Below are positions 8,101 through 15,151 of a stretch of 35,071 nt of DNA, one piece after another. Position numbers and translations under genes: made by a program. Below the pieces are notes generated by a model, which was not told the DNA's origin, did no database searches, and saw only the letters and a program-made list of their open reading frames with translations. The stretch is from Caldisericales bacterium (GTDB taxonomy: Bacteria; Caldisericota; Caldisericia; JAAYUI01). Where the stretch lies: NCBI GenBank assembly GCA_012517765.1, contig JAAYUI010000031.1, positions 1 through 35,071 on the forward strand, given 5' to 3'. Numbering within the stretch: position 1 is the stretch's first letter; every line of letters begins with the position of its first letter.

Positions 8101-8264
8101 GAAGCGTCTGAATCTGATTCAAAACCAAACTCCACCCTTGCTTTTCTCGCCTCGCCAAGCGCAGAAATGGTCACTTGTGATGAAATATCGGCGCAGAGGG
8201 CTTGCGGCACAGCAAGCACCTGGAGCACAAGAGCAAGGCACACAGAAAAGCTGAGGGCTTTCAT
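5184..8264 (-). CDS. Large secreted multidomain protein: beta-sandwich x3, FN3, Ig-like, FN3, stalk domain
   Basis: The start at 8264 is set by GGAGG seven bases upstream; longer in-frame starts lack such a site. The 1026-aa product has a signal peptide (MKALSFSVCLALVLQVLA, cleaved near ALCAD). About residues 30-590 hold three related beta-sandwich units. Each has a calcium-site-like loop (MDVDGNPKTGM, ADTDPKTGG, INSDQDASTGM) followed by GGEDF or GNEDY, resembling CBM9/DOMON-type extracellular domains. FN3 (about 610-700), an Ig-like segment (about 705-800) and a second FN3 (about 805-900) follow. The C-terminal ~125 residues form a stalk domain (MVPFRFIGENL, TFIPVRFVSDALGAKTLWEA). Domains are called by eye. 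I infer a surface-exposed binding or structural protein. It is divergent from the lipoprotein at 8330. Confidence 0.85.
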   Translation of the reverse strand: MKALSFSVCLALVLQVLAVPQALCADISSQVTISALGEARKARVEFGFESDSDASVYFDRETKDYETIFTSDADSTKPVDVKSLEMKHDSLYVWARIMLYKPVDGDVFISIAMDVDGNPKTGMPKANDRSYNQGGEDFFARYSREHGADKFVLDRWVGPDTVETGGLGFGTVKGDTISFAIPRRAIGEPSNIDFKLVARTFQDTNPDLSPDHLKYTMVGAKASIEAKTEKAKGKTFAYFDFPAQVSVGIHRVHVGLSGKFACVANYVEAEQKVTPPWQLLARNPPTLFKRMCIKNIFLMQDQERVHFRIDFWDGLSGMGNYDKKILILADTDPKTGGFSNERFCKGNEDYIFEIATESGRLVSNVWNYKEGIGGFRNSPLTDLTCNAESGTVQFSVGLKRIGMPKNVSFRVACGGWKAPEVDWDIAGPVSSSLVQSDTPVFTTIFEDNEDPSFPVDMKTIECANNPSKGNVLFKVGFYKDPTASGNDVQVSIFINSDQDASTGMLPENGSPGGEDFIVNIYMKGENIICRLLSAQNGPISEVAELEGAIFADGKLLVSVPLEMIGNPKSISFYVVCMSSVNPMAQDKSPFDLAFTITGEMVEKTCSTTVKVSVKPGDSATTVMWSEPSTQANGFLVYRIEGNNAPKLLTPIPLPANARQFEDTGLTNGMSYSYYVRVTCPDGSLGPSSALATTVPRKQEQPYPKIEITPTSINLGSMQNTKGAYTTFKVKNSGPGDFSCEIKPEPDYLAALPDKLVLQQGKSADIRIEVTKDLATGQHFGRIMVKSAIGIFYVEISLNVPEIGPQFKFVSNLIAEPMPFAIKLSWLPPTYRGEELKGYRIDRTEYYRGKLLPEKKIFESPPGKNEFLDSDLDPQSVYNYKLVPVWPSGDGIPRMAESSPSVPQVVIMMKVGVKTAVVNDGAVELDAPPYITKGKAMVPFRFIGENLFAKVDYDNYTKTVTFKRGRTTIRIKIGESKAEVNGTLMTMDPPATIKDGRTFIPVRFVSDALGAKTLWEASARQVVITYP

Positions 8265-8293
8265 AAAAACCTCCGGCAAAAGTTTGCACATCA

Positions 8294-8321
8294 TTGACCT
8301 TTGGGTCTCTACACATAAAAC
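8294..8321 (+). promoter_or_regulatory. Promoter of the 8330 lipoprotein operon (leaderless type)
   Basis: TTGACC (8294-8299), a 16-bp spacer and TAAAAC (8316-8321), ending eight bases before the ATG at 8330. There is no Shine-Dalgarno site, in keeping with a leaderless start. Confidence 0.45.
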
Positions 8322-8329
8322 TATCATAC

Positions 8330-9391
8330 ATGGCAAACAGGTTCAAAATTATTTTAGCACTTTTCGGGTCGGCAGTTTTTATGCTCTCCTGCGGTGCGCA
8401 GGGTCAGCATACCAAAAATCTTTCCCTTGTCCCGTCCCACCTCGTGCAAAAGTCTGAGGAAACCCAGAACAACATGGTGGTTTTTTCGTTTGACGTAAAG
8501 GCCATGAGGGAAACGGCAAAGGTGACTTCCAGACAGCCAAAGGTTGTTGCAGAGCAGATCGGGCTTGTCCTGTCAAAAGCGCCTTCTGGCAAGGACTACC
8601 CACTATCGCTTGACCCGATGAAGATGGAGGGGCTTGCCATTTGCCCTCAGTACGACCTTCAGGCAATGACAAACACCGAAGGTCTGGCAGATTTTCTCTC
8701 CAAAAATGGCTATATTTCGGAAGAAGATGGCAGACTGAAGACCTACTCAAGAAAATACATGCCTGGCGAAACAGTTGAATTGCCCCCATACCAGCTTGTT
8801 TCGGGCAATGGCGCAATCCAGGTAACAACAGAAAACAAATCAGTTGCAGATTATGCAAAATACCTTCTTGACGGTGAAGACAACCCTGTCACGGGCTACA
8901 GCGCGGTGCAGGAAGTTGTCGCCAACCTTGATGATTTTCCGGCAATTGCCCTTATTTTTCCCTTTGAATCGTTCTCCGGAAAGCAGGACACAAGGCTCAT
9001 CATTTCTGGGCTGAGGCCGGACGAACTGTCTGAAATGGCAGGCAGCTACAAATCATGGGGAAGACCGGACAAGATAAAGATGATGGGTGTCGGTTCAAAG
9101 GTTGAGGGTTTGACAGAAACCGTCAAAATAGTGTTCTTGTATAAGGATGAAGAGGCCGCTGAAGGCGACCTCGAAGACCTCAAAAATGCCTGCCTTAATG
9201 CCAGGAGTGTGATTGATGGCACGCCGTGGGCGGCAAAAATGGGCCTTGGCAGGGCAATGGTCACGCGCGACGGAAAAATGATTGAAGCGACGTTCCCGCT
9301 TGACAGGGGAGGCCGGAGTGGATACCGGTTCCCGCAGGCGCTTGATGTTGCCTTCAGGATAGGTGATTACGGAGTGTTCTGGAAAAAATGA
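8330..9391 (+). CDS. Lipoprotein, family A member 1
   Basis: The 353-aa product begins with a lipoprotein signal peptide whose lipobox is MLSC (Cys at about residue 22), so it is anchored in the membrane and faces outward. I recognise no database family. It has an alpha/beta make-up with the C-terminal pattern DLEDLKNACLNAR, TRDGKMIEATFPL and RIGDYGVFW. This pattern recurs in the next gene and more weakly in 16409-17593, so the three appear to be paralogues. The start at 8330 is chosen because the lipobox lies at the right distance and a leaderless-type promoter ends just before it. The gene overlaps the next by four bases (ATGA), implying coupled translation. Confidence 0.8.
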   Translation: MANRFKIILALFGSAVFMLSCGAQGQHTKNLSLVPSHLVQKSEETQNNMVVFSFDVKAMRETAKVTSRQPKVVAEQIGLVLSKAPSGKDYPLSLDPMKMEGLAICPQYDLQAMTNTEGLADFLSKNGYISEEDGRLKTYSRKYMPGETVELPPYQLVSGNGAIQVTTENKSVADYAKYLLDGEDNPVTGYSAVQEVVANLDDFPAIALIFPFESFSGKQDTRLIISGLRPDELSEMAGSYKSWGRPDKIKMMGVGSKVEGLTETVKIVFLYKDEEAAEGDLEDLKNACLNARSVIDGTPWAAKMGLGRAMVTRDGKMIEATFPLDRGGRSGYRFPQALDVAFRIGDYGVFWKK

Positions 9392-10578
9392 GAAAATATA
9401 TTCTTGTTGTTATTTTTGCTTTTTTGGCGGCATCATGCGGGGCTGGTTCGTCCCATGTGCCACAAAATCCTTTTCAGGTAGTACTCTCCAGGATGCCAAA
9501 AAAAATAATGGAAGTACAAACGCGAAAACTCTGGATGAAGGGTTTTGTGTTCAATGATATAAGGGCAACTGCCAAGTCGAGGGGGCTTGCCACGCACCAG
9601 CTGCTTGCGACAGAAGACCTCAAGGACTGGCTCCTTTCCATGGGCCACAATGCCTCCTCCTCGACAGATTCGGCAGTTGACCTTGGCACGTGGAGGCACA
9701 CCGAATTCCTCAATCCCAGTACCTGGCTTTACAACTGCTATGACATTTCCAGAGACCATGAGCTGATAAAGACAGAAGCCAGCATCCCGGATTTCAAGGT
9801 ATGGATGGAGAGGCACAACTATGCGACGGTGGCCACCCAGCCTGCCCTTTATCTTGCACAGAGCGGGTTCCACAGGGACTCGGTTGTTTTTGGCTCAGGT
9901 GTTGTGGTTGGTGAAGACGGTGCGGCGTTCATCTGTCGCGAGGTGCCAGGAGACGGGACGCTTGAGGCCGCCTTTGGCATGTATGACGACAATGAACCTT
10001 CCCTGCTCGATGTGGATGAAATAAGGGAGATGACCGGCAGGATGCCTGAGGGTCTGTTTACTGGCTTTGTGTGCAAGCTGGATTCATCCGTTTCTGACTA
10101 CAATCACATAACAGGCGGTGACGACACCGGCATGTCAGGTGTGCCACTCACCAGTTCCCAGACAGCCTATTTTTTTGAAAATGGAAGACCAAAGACGCTT
10201 TCGTGGTTTTCTGTTGCCCATGTGGCCAGGAAAGGCACCCAGGGCCTGCTGTGGGAACTCATGTATAGCAACGAGGAAGAAGTTGGGAAAGATTTGCCCA
10301 TTCTTGAAAAAGCCATTCTGGAAACAAAGGGGCGCTTCACAGGCAAAAACTGGTGGAGCGAGGATCTTCACCTTGGCAAGCCAGAGATCACAAGGGACGG
10401 AAAATTCATAAAAATCTGGGCCGAGTTCAATATTGATGGCAAGACAAAAGAAAAGCTTGCATCAGGCAACATGACACCGGCAGAAAAGAAAGATCTGTGG
10501 TTTGAGGTCAGGGCGCTCTTTGACCTCTCTGACAAGTTTTTGCGCAGGGACTATGGCATCCTCTGGCAGGGGTATTGA
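9388..10578 (+). CDS. Lipoprotein, family A member 2
   Basis: The 396-aa product has a signal peptide with lipobox AASC (Cys about residue 17). The C-terminal half repeats the arrangement of the preceding lipoprotein: YSNEEEVGKDLPILEKAI, then W-x-x-DL-x-L-x-K-x-x-ITRDGKFIKIW, then RRDYGILW near the end. Divergence is large, so the duplication is old. Function is unknown; no enzyme motif is visible. The start codon overlaps the upstream stop (ATGA), so it is the second gene of a two-gene operon that ends at the bidirectional terminator 10591-10634. Confidence 0.8.
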   Translation: MRKYILVVIFAFLAASCGAGSSHVPQNPFQVVLSRMPKKIMEVQTRKLWMKGFVFNDIRATAKSRGLATHQLLATEDLKDWLLSMGHNASSSTDSAVDLGTWRHTEFLNPSTWLYNCYDISRDHELIKTEASIPDFKVWMERHNYATVATQPALYLAQSGFHRDSVVFGSGVVVGEDGAAFICREVPGDGTLEAAFGMYDDNEPSLLDVDEIREMTGRMPEGLFTGFVCKLDSSVSDYNHITGGDDTGMSGVPLTSSQTAYFFENGRPKTLSWFSVAHVARKGTQGLLWELMYSNEEEVGKDLPILEKAILETKGRFTGKNWWSEDLHLGKPEITRDGKFIKIWAEFNIDGKTKEKLASGNMTPAEKKDLWFEVRALFDLSDKFLRRDYGILWQGY

Positions 10579-10590
10579 GGAACAACGCCA

Positions 10591-10634
10591 ATAACAAAAA
10601 GGCGAACAGCAGACGCTGTTCGGCTTTTTGTTAT
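10591..10634. terminator. Bidirectional rho-independent terminator
   Basis: Two 20-bp arms (10591-10610 and 10615-10634) pair with a single mismatch around the loop AGAC. The stem base is A-rich on one side and T-rich on the other, so it can terminate both the plus-strand lipoprotein operon and the minus-strand gene starting upstream of 10645. Confidence 0.88.
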
Positions 10635-10644
10635 CAGATGCTCA

Positions 10645-11016
10645 TCAAAGCTTGATCAAGAATTCTGTAGTTTTTATTGGCTCCGTTAAGAGATCGTCAT
10701 CTCCACTGCCAGAAGTCTCCAAGATAAACCTGTAGGTTTTTCCTTCCTCCAATTGCACATCGCACTTATCACCTGTATTAAGCAATCTGGAGAAATCCAG
10801 CACAGTGACTTTATTCACGCCAAATATTTCAAACGAATCTTTTGCCAAAAATGATTCTTGTCCACCACCTTGCACATCTGATATCGATGATTTATCAGTC
10901 TGGTAGAAACAGTCAAAAAGACCAGTTTCTTTGTTTTTATCATTTTTGAAGCCAGAATACACATCTGCACCCTGCATATTTTTTTGATCAGCTGAAAGTA
11001 TTTTCATAGTAATCAT
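10645..11016 (-). CDS. C-terminal fragment of a split PKD-type lipoprotein
   Basis: This 123-aa frame lacks a signal peptide and starts inside a 29-bp repeat, 18 nt after the stop of the upstream fragment. Removing one 62-bp repeat-plus-spacer unit joins it in frame to the PKD lipoprotein at 11034-11537, giving a single 276-aa protein. The sequence (MITMKILSADQKNMQGADVY, then beta-rich stretches with KTYRFILETSGSGDDDLL) looks like the rest of an extracellular Ig-like domain. It may be translated by reinitiation, but if made separately it would stay in the cytoplasm. I consider it part of a disrupted or switchable gene. Confidence 0.6.
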   Translation of the reverse strand: MITMKILSADQKNMQGADVYSGFKNDKNKETGLFDCFYQTDKSSISDVQGGGQESFLAKDSFEIFGVNKVTVLDFSRLLNTGDKCDVQLEEGKTYRFILETSGSGDDDLLTEPIKTTEFLIKL

Positions 11017-11101
11017 CCCGTTTGTCGGGTAGCTTACCGTCCATTGCCATTGCGCAAGTCGTGCAAGCTCAGAATCATCCCGTTTGTCGGGTAGCTTACC
11101 G
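11011..11101. repeat. Two identical 29-bp direct repeats flanking a 33-bp spacer
   Basis: Positions 11011-11039 and 11073-11101 are identical; the spacer 11040-11072 is unrelated to the repeats. The offset is 62 bp, not a multiple of three, and deleting one unit restores an uninterrupted reading frame (coding SVSYPTNGMITM at the junction). Each repeat contains a small CCCG/CGGG inverted repeat. Confidence 0.9.
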
Positions 11102-11537
11102 AGAACTTGATGTATGGGGCTGAGATGGATTCATTTTTGTCCGGTTTTATGATTCGATATTCAAGCGAGAAATCATCTCTTTTGTGCTGGACTAGCCCTT
11201 TGTATATGTCGATGCCAGTCATTGTCAGCGTTGCATTTGAGCCATCCTCATAGGTGGCAGTCATTGTTGCCGAGTATGAACCCTCTTTTTCAAACGTGTG
11301 CTTTGGGTTCTGGCCGGTTGCAGTGCCACCATCGCTGAATTTCCAGTCCCAGGATTTTGGTTTTGCACTTGAGCCGGCATTGAACTGCACCTCGCAAGGC
11401 GGGCTCAAAAGTGTCGGGTTTGACGTAAGGTGTTGTATTTCAAACCAGCAGCTGTTTTCATCTGCAATTGTTTTCCCGCATGAAGCACAAACTGGCACCA
11501 ACATTGCAAAAATAACAATAAAAGCTATTTTTTTCAT
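11034..11537 (-). CDS. PKD-domain lipoprotein, N-terminal part (frame broken by 62-bp insertion)
   Basis: The ATG at 11537 follows GGAGAGGGG with good spacing; the upstream in-frame ATG at 11582 is rejected. The signal peptide ends in the lipobox CASC. Residues ~25-110 form a PKD domain with the signature PCEVQFNAGSS, WDWKFSDGGTATGQNPKHTF and GSYSATMTATYEDGS. A second beta domain then begins (IKFSVSYPTNG) but is cut off by an out-of-frame insertion, ending in an unrelated tail (LSLHDLRNGNGR). The ancestral gene probably ran on into 10645-11016. PKD domains are extracellular adhesion or spacer modules. The gene lies 107 bp downstream of cinA. Confidence 0.72.
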   Translation of the reverse strand: MKKIAFIVIFAMLVPVCASCGKTIADENSCWFEIQHLTSNPTLLSPPCEVQFNAGSSAKPKSWDWKFSDGGTATGQNPKHTFEKEGSYSATMTATYEDGSNATLTMTGIDIYKGLVQHKRDDFSLEYRIIKPDKNESISAPYIKFSVSYPTNGMILSLHDLRNGNGR

Positions 11538-11644
11538 AGCATACCCCTCTCCGTTTTTACGTTTGCTCTTCCAGCCTGACATTTCACCCGATTATCCCTA
11601 GCGTGTTCCGGGTGTTATTGTTCCGACCAAATATTGCCAAATTG

Positions 11645-12859
11645 TCAACGGATTTCTTTTGCCAGCTCAAAAAGCACTGTCATGAGCGTTCTTGTCCTCA
11701 CGTCATCCCTCGAGCCACCAAAGACCCTCTTTGTGGTCTTGCTCCCGTCTGGCCAGACAAAACCCATCCAGACCAGACCAACCGGCTTGTCAGGCGTCCC
11801 ACCGCCTGGGCCCGCGATGCCTGTTGTGGAAATTGCACAGTCTGTTCCAAACACCCTTGCGCACCCTTTGGCCATTTCGATTGCCGTTTGCTCGGAGACT
11901 GCGCCGTGGGCCTCGAGCGTTTCAGGTTTCACACCGAGGATGTCCATTTTTGCCTGGTTGGAATAAGACACACAGCCGCCCATGAAATATCCGGATGATC
12001 CCGGGACATCTGTTATGGTTTTTGCGACGAGGCCGCCCGTGCAGGACTCTGCGCATGAAAGGGTCAACTTTTTCCCCGCAAGTATCTTGCCAAGCTCCAC
12101 CTCGATTGTGTCAGAAAAAAGGTGTGTTGAGAGCTTGTTTTTCAGTTCTTTTTCAGTTTCCAGAAGGTCGTTGCCGAATTCTTCCTCATTTTTGTATTCA
12201 CCCCACACCCTCAGCCTGATGTGGCCAAGGCTGGCGTATGGCGCCACGAGGGGTTTTTCCTTGCGTGCGAGCGGACCCTCAATCCTTTCGGCCATCGCCG
12301 CCTCCGAGATGCCGTATACATGAAAATCCCTGCTGTATATTTTTTGGGTTGGGGAGGCAATCCTGGGCAGAATGGCCCCAAGCATTGGCGCCATCTCTCT
12401 TGGTGGCCCGGGGAGCAGGACTATTTTTTTGCCAGATTTTTCAAGGTACACGCCTGGCGCTGTTCCAAGACCGTTCCAGACCGGCTCTGATCCGTCAGGA
12501 AGCATTGCCTGGACATAGTTTATTTGTGGCATGGACATGCCTGTTTTCTGGAAATAGCCTTCAATCCATTGCTTTGCCTGGTCGTTTTCTGCAAGGCCGA
12601 TGCCAAGAGATTTTGCAATGGCCTGTCTTGTGAGGTCATCTGGCGTTGGCCCGAGCCCGCCTGTTGTGAAGACAACATCCGAGTTTTCAATGCAGAAGGA
12701 AATTATTTTTGATGCCTCTTCAAGGTCGTCCCCGACCACTGCCGAAAAAATGGTTTCAACCCCAAGCCCTCTCAGCTTTGAAGAGATGTAGTCGGTATTG
12801 GTGTTTTTGACTTCACCCATCAAGACTTCCCAGCCAACGGCAACAATCGATGCTTTCAT
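11645..12859 (-). CDS. cinA: CinA-family protein (competence/damage-inducible CinA, nicotinamide-nucleotide amidase)
   Basis: This is a full-length 404-aa CinA with both domains. The N-terminal MoCF/COG1058 domain (about 1-170) has GWEVLMGEVKNTNTDYIS and VVFTTGGLGPTPDDLTRQAI. The C-terminal PncC-type amidase domain (about 250-404) has SCAESCTGGLVAKTITDVPG, the conserved catalytic region, and STTGIAGPGGGTPDKPVGLV. In characterised relatives the N-terminal domain is an ADP-ribose pyrophosphatase and the C-terminal domain deamidates nicotinamide mononucleotide, recycling pyridine nucleotide breakdown products. A clear promoter ends eight bases before the ATG, so the gene is probably leaderless. 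Its -35 overlaps the stop codon of the upstream gene. Confidence 0.93.
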   Translation of the reverse strand: MKASIVAVGWEVLMGEVKNTNTDYISSKLRGLGVETIFSAVVGDDLEEASKIISFCIENSDVVFTTGGLGPTPDDLTRQAIAKSLGIGLAENDQAKQWIEGYFQKTGMSMPQINYVQAMLPDGSEPVWNGLGTAPGVYLEKSGKKIVLLPGPPREMAPMLGAILPRIASPTQKIYSRDFHVYGISEAAMAERIEGPLARKEKPLVAPYASLGHIRLRVWGEYKNEEEFGNDLLETEKELKNKLSTHLFSDTIEVELGKILAGKKLTLSCAESCTGGLVAKTITDVPGSSGYFMGGCVSYSNQAKMDILGVKPETLEAHGAVSEQTAIEMAKGCARVFGTDCAISTTGIAGPGGGTPDKPVGLVWMGFVWPDGSKTTKRVFGGSRDDVRTRTLMTVLFELAKEIR

Positions 12860-12867
12860 GACACAGG

Positions 12868-12896
12868 AATGTAAGCCCTGCGGTGCCCTGCGTCAA
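12868..12896 (-). promoter_or_regulatory. cinA promoter (leaderless type)
   Basis: On the minus strand, TTGACG (12896-12891), exactly 17 bp, then TACATT (12873-12868), with the ATG after eight bases. The -35 includes the stop codon of the gene at 12893-13993, so cinA can be transcribed independently. Confidence 0.65.
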
Positions 12897-13993
12897 TAAT
12901 ACAGAATTGAAAAAGTGTTTTCGTTTGTCGGGTAGGGAAAAGGGTCTGTGCGGCACATCATCGCAAGGAAGACTGGCAGGGGGAGTATGATATCGCCGTT
13001 TTGCAATTGTGGGACAGCCTCATTTTTCATTTCAAAACCGTCCCTTGATACAGTGCCGGTTTGCAGGCTGCATGTAGTGAAGATGCCATGGCAGTCTGTT
13101 GTGAGCGTGTTTTTTGACTTGTTGTAAATGGCCCTTATGCCGCATTCCCTGAAGATGTCCAGAGACGGGATCATGATGAGTTTCTCGGATTTTGTGACCT
13201 TTTGGGAAAGGGCGCATGGGAGTCTGTTTACGAAGGCCGTGTCCGAGCCGAGAGCAAGGGTTATTTCCACAGTGTCAAAAAGCTCCACTCTTGAGGAGTG
13301 CAGCACTCCGTCCCTGCATTCGCAGGAGATGCGGACCTTTTTGCCTGTTTCGATTGAGGATGCCGGGACAGGCATTCCTTCCTCGTCCAGAAAGGCTGCG
13401 CCATCTTTAAGAAAAACAAAATATCTGCCTTCAAGGATGAGATGATTCTCACCTTTTGAGGTCAGTTTTCCATTCAGCAGATAGGTTTTCCCGTCTTCGA
13501 AAACCCTCTGGACCCTGTACGGTGTAAACAGGTTCCGTTTTATGTAACCGGTTATCCTTATTACAGACGACTCCCTGGGCGGGGCCGATCCTTCAAGGTT
13601 GACGCCCTGGTCAAATGATACCCTTAGTCCGGTTGAAAGTGACCAGACACCGTTCTCGTTTTTTTGAACATAGCATGTCATCTGCTTTATCTGGCCCGGT
13701 GGAACTATTTCGAGCAGGCCGGCTGTAAAATTGCCATCCTGGAGGTTGCCTTTTGCTTCTATGAATTGCCCCTGGGCGAGGTCCACTATCGAGGCCTTCT
13801 GGCCATTTAGGTAGAAAACCTGTGTACTTGGCAATAACCCAACTTCCTTGCCATCAACCACAACTCTGAGCCTGGAAAGCTCGACTCCCTGTATGTAGCC
13901 CCTCAATGGAACAGGTATGGCAAAAGATTTCCCTGCGCCGGTTGCAGGCAAAATGGAAGCTGCAATAATAAATAAAATCAACAGTTTTCTCAT
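12893..13993 (-). CDS. Secreted protein with DUF5666/OB-like modules and a degenerate stalk-like C-terminus
   Basis: The start at 13993 is chosen because it begins a clean signal peptide (MRKLLILFIIAASILPATGA). The 366-aa product has about three consecutive beta modules (residues ~30-250) of the pattern 'strand - V-D-G/N-G-K - Q-x-x-E-A-K-G'. Examples are VVDGKEVGLLPSTQVFYLNG, FIEAKGNLQDGNF and KKVRISCECRDGVLHSS, resembling DUF5666/OB-like modules. The last ~115 residues (ITLALGSDTAFVNR, LIMIPSLDIFRECG, ILPLPVFLAMM) look like a degenerate stalk domain. Similar modules occur in 18700-20196 and in the 2242-aa protein. No enzyme motif is seen. I infer an extracellular structural or binding role. 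Confidence 0.72.
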   Translation of the reverse strand: MRKLLILFIIAASILPATGAGKSFAIPVPLRGYIQGVELSRLRVVVDGKEVGLLPSTQVFYLNGQKASIVDLAQGQFIEAKGNLQDGNFTAGLLEIVPPGQIKQMTCYVQKNENGVWSLSTGLRVSFDQGVNLEGSAPPRESSVIRITGYIKRNLFTPYRVQRVFEDGKTYLLNGKLTSKGENHLILEGRYFVFLKDGAAFLDEEGMPVPASSIETGKKVRISCECRDGVLHSSRVELFDTVEITLALGSDTAFVNRLPCALSQKVTKSEKLIMIPSLDIFRECGIRAIYNKSKNTLTTDCHGIFTTCSLQTGTVSRDGFEMKNEAVPQLQNGDIILPLPVFLAMMCRTDPFPYPTNENTFSILYY

Positions 13994-14001
13994 CGGGATG
14001 A

Positions 14002-14031
14002 CTTGTAAGAATTTATCAATATAAATTGCAA
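14002..14031 (-). promoter_or_regulatory. Possible promoter of the 12893-13993 gene (leaderless type)
   Basis: On the minus strand, TTGCAA (14031-14026), 18 bp, TACAAG (14007-14002), then eight bases to the ATG at 13993. The -10 is weak but its position matches the other leaderless starts. The rest of the 13994-14279 gap is AT-rich and holds the terminator at 14192-14222; I see nothing else in it. Confidence 0.4.
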
Positions 14032-14191
14032 AAGCAAGCGTAATGCATATAAGTATATGATTATATAATATTTGATTTAACCAGCCTTGCATACTTTTTA
14101 TACAGGCACGATAAGAAGTCGATCACGCTGCATGATTGTCATCTTTTTTGGATTTGTTGCCAGGAAGTTGTTACAATGACAAGTTTTGAAA

Positions 14192-14222
14192 AGCAAAAAT
14201 AACCGCAATTTTGTGGGGTTAT
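14192..14222 (-). terminator. Rho-independent terminator after the 14280-15059 lipoprotein
   Basis: Read on the minus strand, ATAACC pairs with GGTTAT around a 12-base loop and is followed by TTTTGCTTTT. The stem is short, so strength is moderate, but it is correctly placed downstream of the stop at 14280. Confidence 0.5.
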
Positions 14223-14279
14223 ATTGTAAAGTTTTTATATCGTGAATTGCCGCTACAATTTGCGAAAATATGCCGAAAA

Positions 14280-15059
14280 CTATTTTCCTATCTCTGTTTC
14301 GAGCTTTACGAAATCAGCGACCCACTTTCCTTCTTCAAATATGAACTTTTCTCTCAGCGCTATCTGGCTCTGGTTGCCTGTTATTGTCAGCATCCCTATG
14401 GCGAACCCCTCACCCTGCTCATTTGAGAAGGCCTGTTTGGTGGTGATTGCAAACCCTTCCTCTTTTGGCTTTTTGCCAGACTGGGTTGACACCGTCATTG
14501 ATGCAAAGACCTCGAAAGAAATCCCGTTCTTGGCCATAGAGCTTGTATTTTCCCAAAGATATTTTGCGTCCCCGTCCAGGAGCTTGTCAAAATAGGTCTT
14601 GGCATCATTTGCGAGGTTCAGGTTGAAATAAAAGCCTTTTTCTGACGAGTTCTCAAGTTGCACTGACGGGTGGTCGAGCAACCACTGCCCGTCTTCGAAC
14701 ACAAACGGAAGAATGAAGGGGGTCTTTTTGCCATTGAATTCGGAATCCCCATAAACAGTGGCCTTGTTTCCGTCTACAACCTGTCTTTGGGCCTCGATCC
14801 TGAGGCCTGATTCGCCAAGCGTTTTGCCTGTTGCGCGCTCTTTTGTCATACCCTTGAAAACCTCCAGCGATATGAATTTTTTTTGTCTCCTGGAGAGTAA
14901 TTTGTAGGCCTCGTCTGTTTTGCCATCAAGCGCTTCAGATATGAACTTTCTTGCAGAATCAATCGGTTTCGGCCTGCCATCATCGACTTCCCCGCAACAA
15001 CAAAGAAGTGGTGCAATAAAAACAACGATGGCAAAAAGTGCCAGTGTCTTTTTTCTCAC
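14280..15059 (-). CDS. Lipoprotein with two tandem NTF2-like (DUF4878-type) repeats
   Basis: I choose a GTG start at 15059 because a near-consensus promoter (15067-15095) ends seven bases before it; upstream ATGs lie within or before that promoter. The 259-aa product has a signal peptide with a Cys-rich lipobox (PLLCCCGE). It then has two copies of a ~110-aa domain. Each contains a helix with A-x-x-Y-x-x-L or A-x-Y-L-W-x-x-x-S, a FISLEVFKGM / ISFEVFASM motif, and a final strand FEDGQWLLDH / FEEGKWVADF. This is the helix plus curved-sheet order of NTF2-like lipoproteins (DUF4878-type). Ligand is unknown. It is divergent from the NIF3-family gene. Confidence 0.75.
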   Translation of the reverse strand: MRKKTLALFAIVVFIAPLLCCCGEVDDGRPKPIDSARKFISEALDGKTDEAYKLLSRRQKKFISLEVFKGMTKERATGKTLGESGLRIEAQRQVVDGNKATVYGDSEFNGKKTPFILPFVFEDGQWLLDHPSVQLENSSEKGFYFNLNLANDAKTYFDKLLDGDAKYLWENTSSMAKNGISFEVFASMTVSTQSGKKPKEEGFAITTKQAFSNEQGEGFAIGMLTITGNQSQIALREKFIFEEGKWVADFVKLETEIGK

Positions 15060-15066
15060 GGATGAG

Positions 15067-15095
15067 ATTCTACACATGGAGGTTGGCAAGTTCAA
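15067..15095 (-). promoter_or_regulatory. Promoter of the NTF2-like lipoprotein (leaderless GTG)
   Basis: On the minus strand, TTGAAC (15095-15090), exactly 17 bp, TAGAAT (15072-15067), then seven bases to GTG at 15059. This fixes the start codon and gives a leaderless message. Confidence 0.65.
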
Positions 15096-15151
15096 CACTA
15101 CAAAACATTGGGTTTTTGTGGTAATATCGGGAAAAATAAAAAGGAGGAACA

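Noticed and set aside
5184-8264. Reading the stalk domains as copper amine oxidases
   Set aside because: Only the non-catalytic N-terminal-type domain is present; no topaquinone or copper-ligand domain exists in any of these proteins.
12922-12935. 14-bp match to the 29-bp repeat of the PKD lipoprotein
   Set aside because: Both encode YPTN in the same frame; a short shared peptide with the same codons explains it without a mobile repeat.
14137-14182. TTGTCAT...ATGACAA inverted repeat in the 13994-14279 gap
   Set aside because: The arms are only 7 bp with over 30 bases between them; too weak to call an operator or terminator.
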